A stretch of DNA of 5,961 nt from an uncultured Eubacterium sp. (GTDB lineage Bacteria > Bacillota > Clostridia > Lachnospirales > Lachnospiraceae), in NCBI GenBank assembly GCA_905236225.1, contig CAJOPM010000176.1:1-5961 (forward strand), written 5' to 3'. The position numbers and the translations under genes are program-made. Below the pieces are notes generated by a model, which saw nothing but the letters and a program-made list of their open reading frames with translations, searched no databases and had not been told where the DNA came from. Below are positions 5,161-5,961 of this stretch, in pieces (position 1 is the first letter of the stretch; every line of letters begins with the position of its first letter).

Positions 5161-5961
5161 ATTGATTGCGCGCTGTGAATAAGTGGTATGCAGCGCTTTG
5201 ATTGCCTTAACACTTCCGGGCTTTTCGAAATAATTATCATATACTTCTTTTATGCTCGGATTCTCGTGTGATTTTCTAAGCGGACGCTCCTTGTCGAGTT
5301 CATAGAGTGCCTTTGCTCTTACCGCTCTGATATCAGTAGTATTTCTGATACGTGAAGATACAATTGGCTGACCGCCTCCATTTACGCATCCGCCGGGGCA
5401 TGCCATAATCTCTATAAAGTGATAGTTCTTCTCACCACTTTTAACCATCTCAAGCAGCTTACGTGCATTTCCTGTTCCTGATGCTACTGCTACATTTACA
5501 GTTGTGCCGTTTAAGTCATAGGAAGCTTCTTTAATGCCCTGAGTACCTCTGACATCAGTAAACTCAACTTCTTTAAGCTCATTGCCTGTAACTTTTTCAT
5601 AGGCTGTTCTAAGAGCTGCTTCCATAACACCACCGGTAGCGCCGAAGATAACACCTGCTCCTGTACTCTCTCCAAGCGGATCGTCAAAGCCTTCGTCAGG
5701 AAGTTCTTCAAAGTCTATAGACAATCTCTTAATAAGTCTTGCAAGCTCCCTGGTCGTGATGGATATATCAACATCCGGCACGCCTGCTGCTGACTGATCA
5801 GCTCTTCCGATTTCGAACTTCTTTGCGGTACAAGGCATAACTGATACACTAACAATATTTTCAGGCTCTAGGTCCATCTTCTTTGCATAATATGTCTTTA
5901 GCACTGCTCCGAACATCTGCTGCGGTGATTTGCAGGTCGATAAATTATCAAGCATTTCCGG
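5146..5961 (-). CDS. hydA: [FeFe] hydrogenase catalytic subunit, C-terminal part (5' end off window)
   Basis: The frame is open to the right edge, so 271 residues are visible of a protein that usually exceeds 450. The family reduces protons to H2 (or the reverse) at the H-cluster in the cytoplasm, taking electrons from ferredoxin and/or NADH during fermentation. Visible H-cluster motifs are MPCTAKKFE (42-50), with one cluster Cys, a Lys and a Glu, and MACPGGCVNGGGQP (186-199), with two more cluster Cys. The first motif (TSCCP) and the N-terminal FeS domains would be off the window. LSTCKSPQQM (7-16) and STGAGVIFGATGGVMEAALR (99-118) are also characteristic. Residues from about 210 match the small-subunit-like C-terminal domain (HENPSIKEVYDNYFEKPG), fused here as in single-chain enzymes. 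The Met at 5955 is internal, since the homologous sequence continues upstream of it. All visible ligand residues are intact, so it is probably active. The electron-donor subtype cannot be told from this part. Confidence 0.95.
   Translation of the reverse strand, partial: PEMLDNLSTCKSPQQMFGAVLKTYYAKKMDLEPENIVSVSVMPCTAKKFEIGRADQSAAGVPDVDISITTRELARLIKRLSIDFEELPDEGFDDPLGESTGAGVIFGATGGVMEAALRTAYEKVTGNELKEVEFTDVRGTQGIKEASYDLNGTTVNVAVASGTGNARKLLEMVKSGEKNYHFIEIMACPGGCVNGGGQPIVSSRIRNTTDIRAVRAKALYELDKERPLRKSHENPSIKEVYDNYFEKPGSVKAIKALHTTYSQRAINKKML

Noticed and set aside
5953..5955. ATG at 5955 as the true start of a short hydrogenase protein
   Set aside because: The frame stays open to the window edge, and the residues before and after match the interior of HydA, with the first H-cluster motif expected just upstream.

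Overview
The window looks like ordinary chromosome from an anaerobic Gram-positive clostridium, most likely Lachnospiraceae-like. Supporting signs are moderate-to-low GC, strong purine-rich ribosome binding sites, an HPr-family protein with the Ser46 regulatory site, an [FeFe] hydrogenase, and a DUF3880/CgeB-type glycosyltransferase. The family-level placement is inference from protein character, since no marker gene is present.

Layout, left to right. (1) Positions 1-1688, minus strand: the first 562 residues of a secreted right-handed parallel beta-helix protein whose 3' end lies off the left edge. It has a signal peptide, a pectate-lyase-like N-terminal part, and then a very regular 24-residue coil repeat with an asparagine ladder. 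(2) Positions 1738-1779: a strong intrinsic terminator. (3) Positions 1785-3419, minus strand: a Na/Pi-cotransporter-family membrane protein fused to a C-terminal PhoU domain. (4) Positions 3444-3695, minus strand: a divergent HPr-family protein, 24 nt upstream of the transporter gene and probably in its operon. (5) Positions 3696-3915: a 220-bp divergent intergenic region with a near-perfect palindrome in the HPr leader and candidate promoters in both directions. (6) Positions 3916-5094, plus strand: a stand-alone DUF3880/CgeB-like glycosyltransferase. (7) Positions 5095-5145: a convergent terminator. (8) Positions 5146-5961, minus strand: the C-terminal 271 residues of an [FeFe] hydrogenase catalytic subunit (HydA), whose 5' end lies off the right edge.

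The genes do not form one pathway. The only convincing functional unit is the HPr-like gene plus the Na/Pi-PhoU transporter gene, which are co-oriented, tightly spaced and likely co-transcribed. The beta-helix and glycosyltransferase genes look like cell-surface functions, and HydA belongs to fermentative hydrogen metabolism. I found no phage, transposon, CRISPR, toxin-antitoxin or RNA gene, and no clear sign of a new multi-gene system. The most unusual items are the altered active-site loop of the HPr-like protein, the palindrome in its leader, and the 24-residue lattice of the beta-helix protein.
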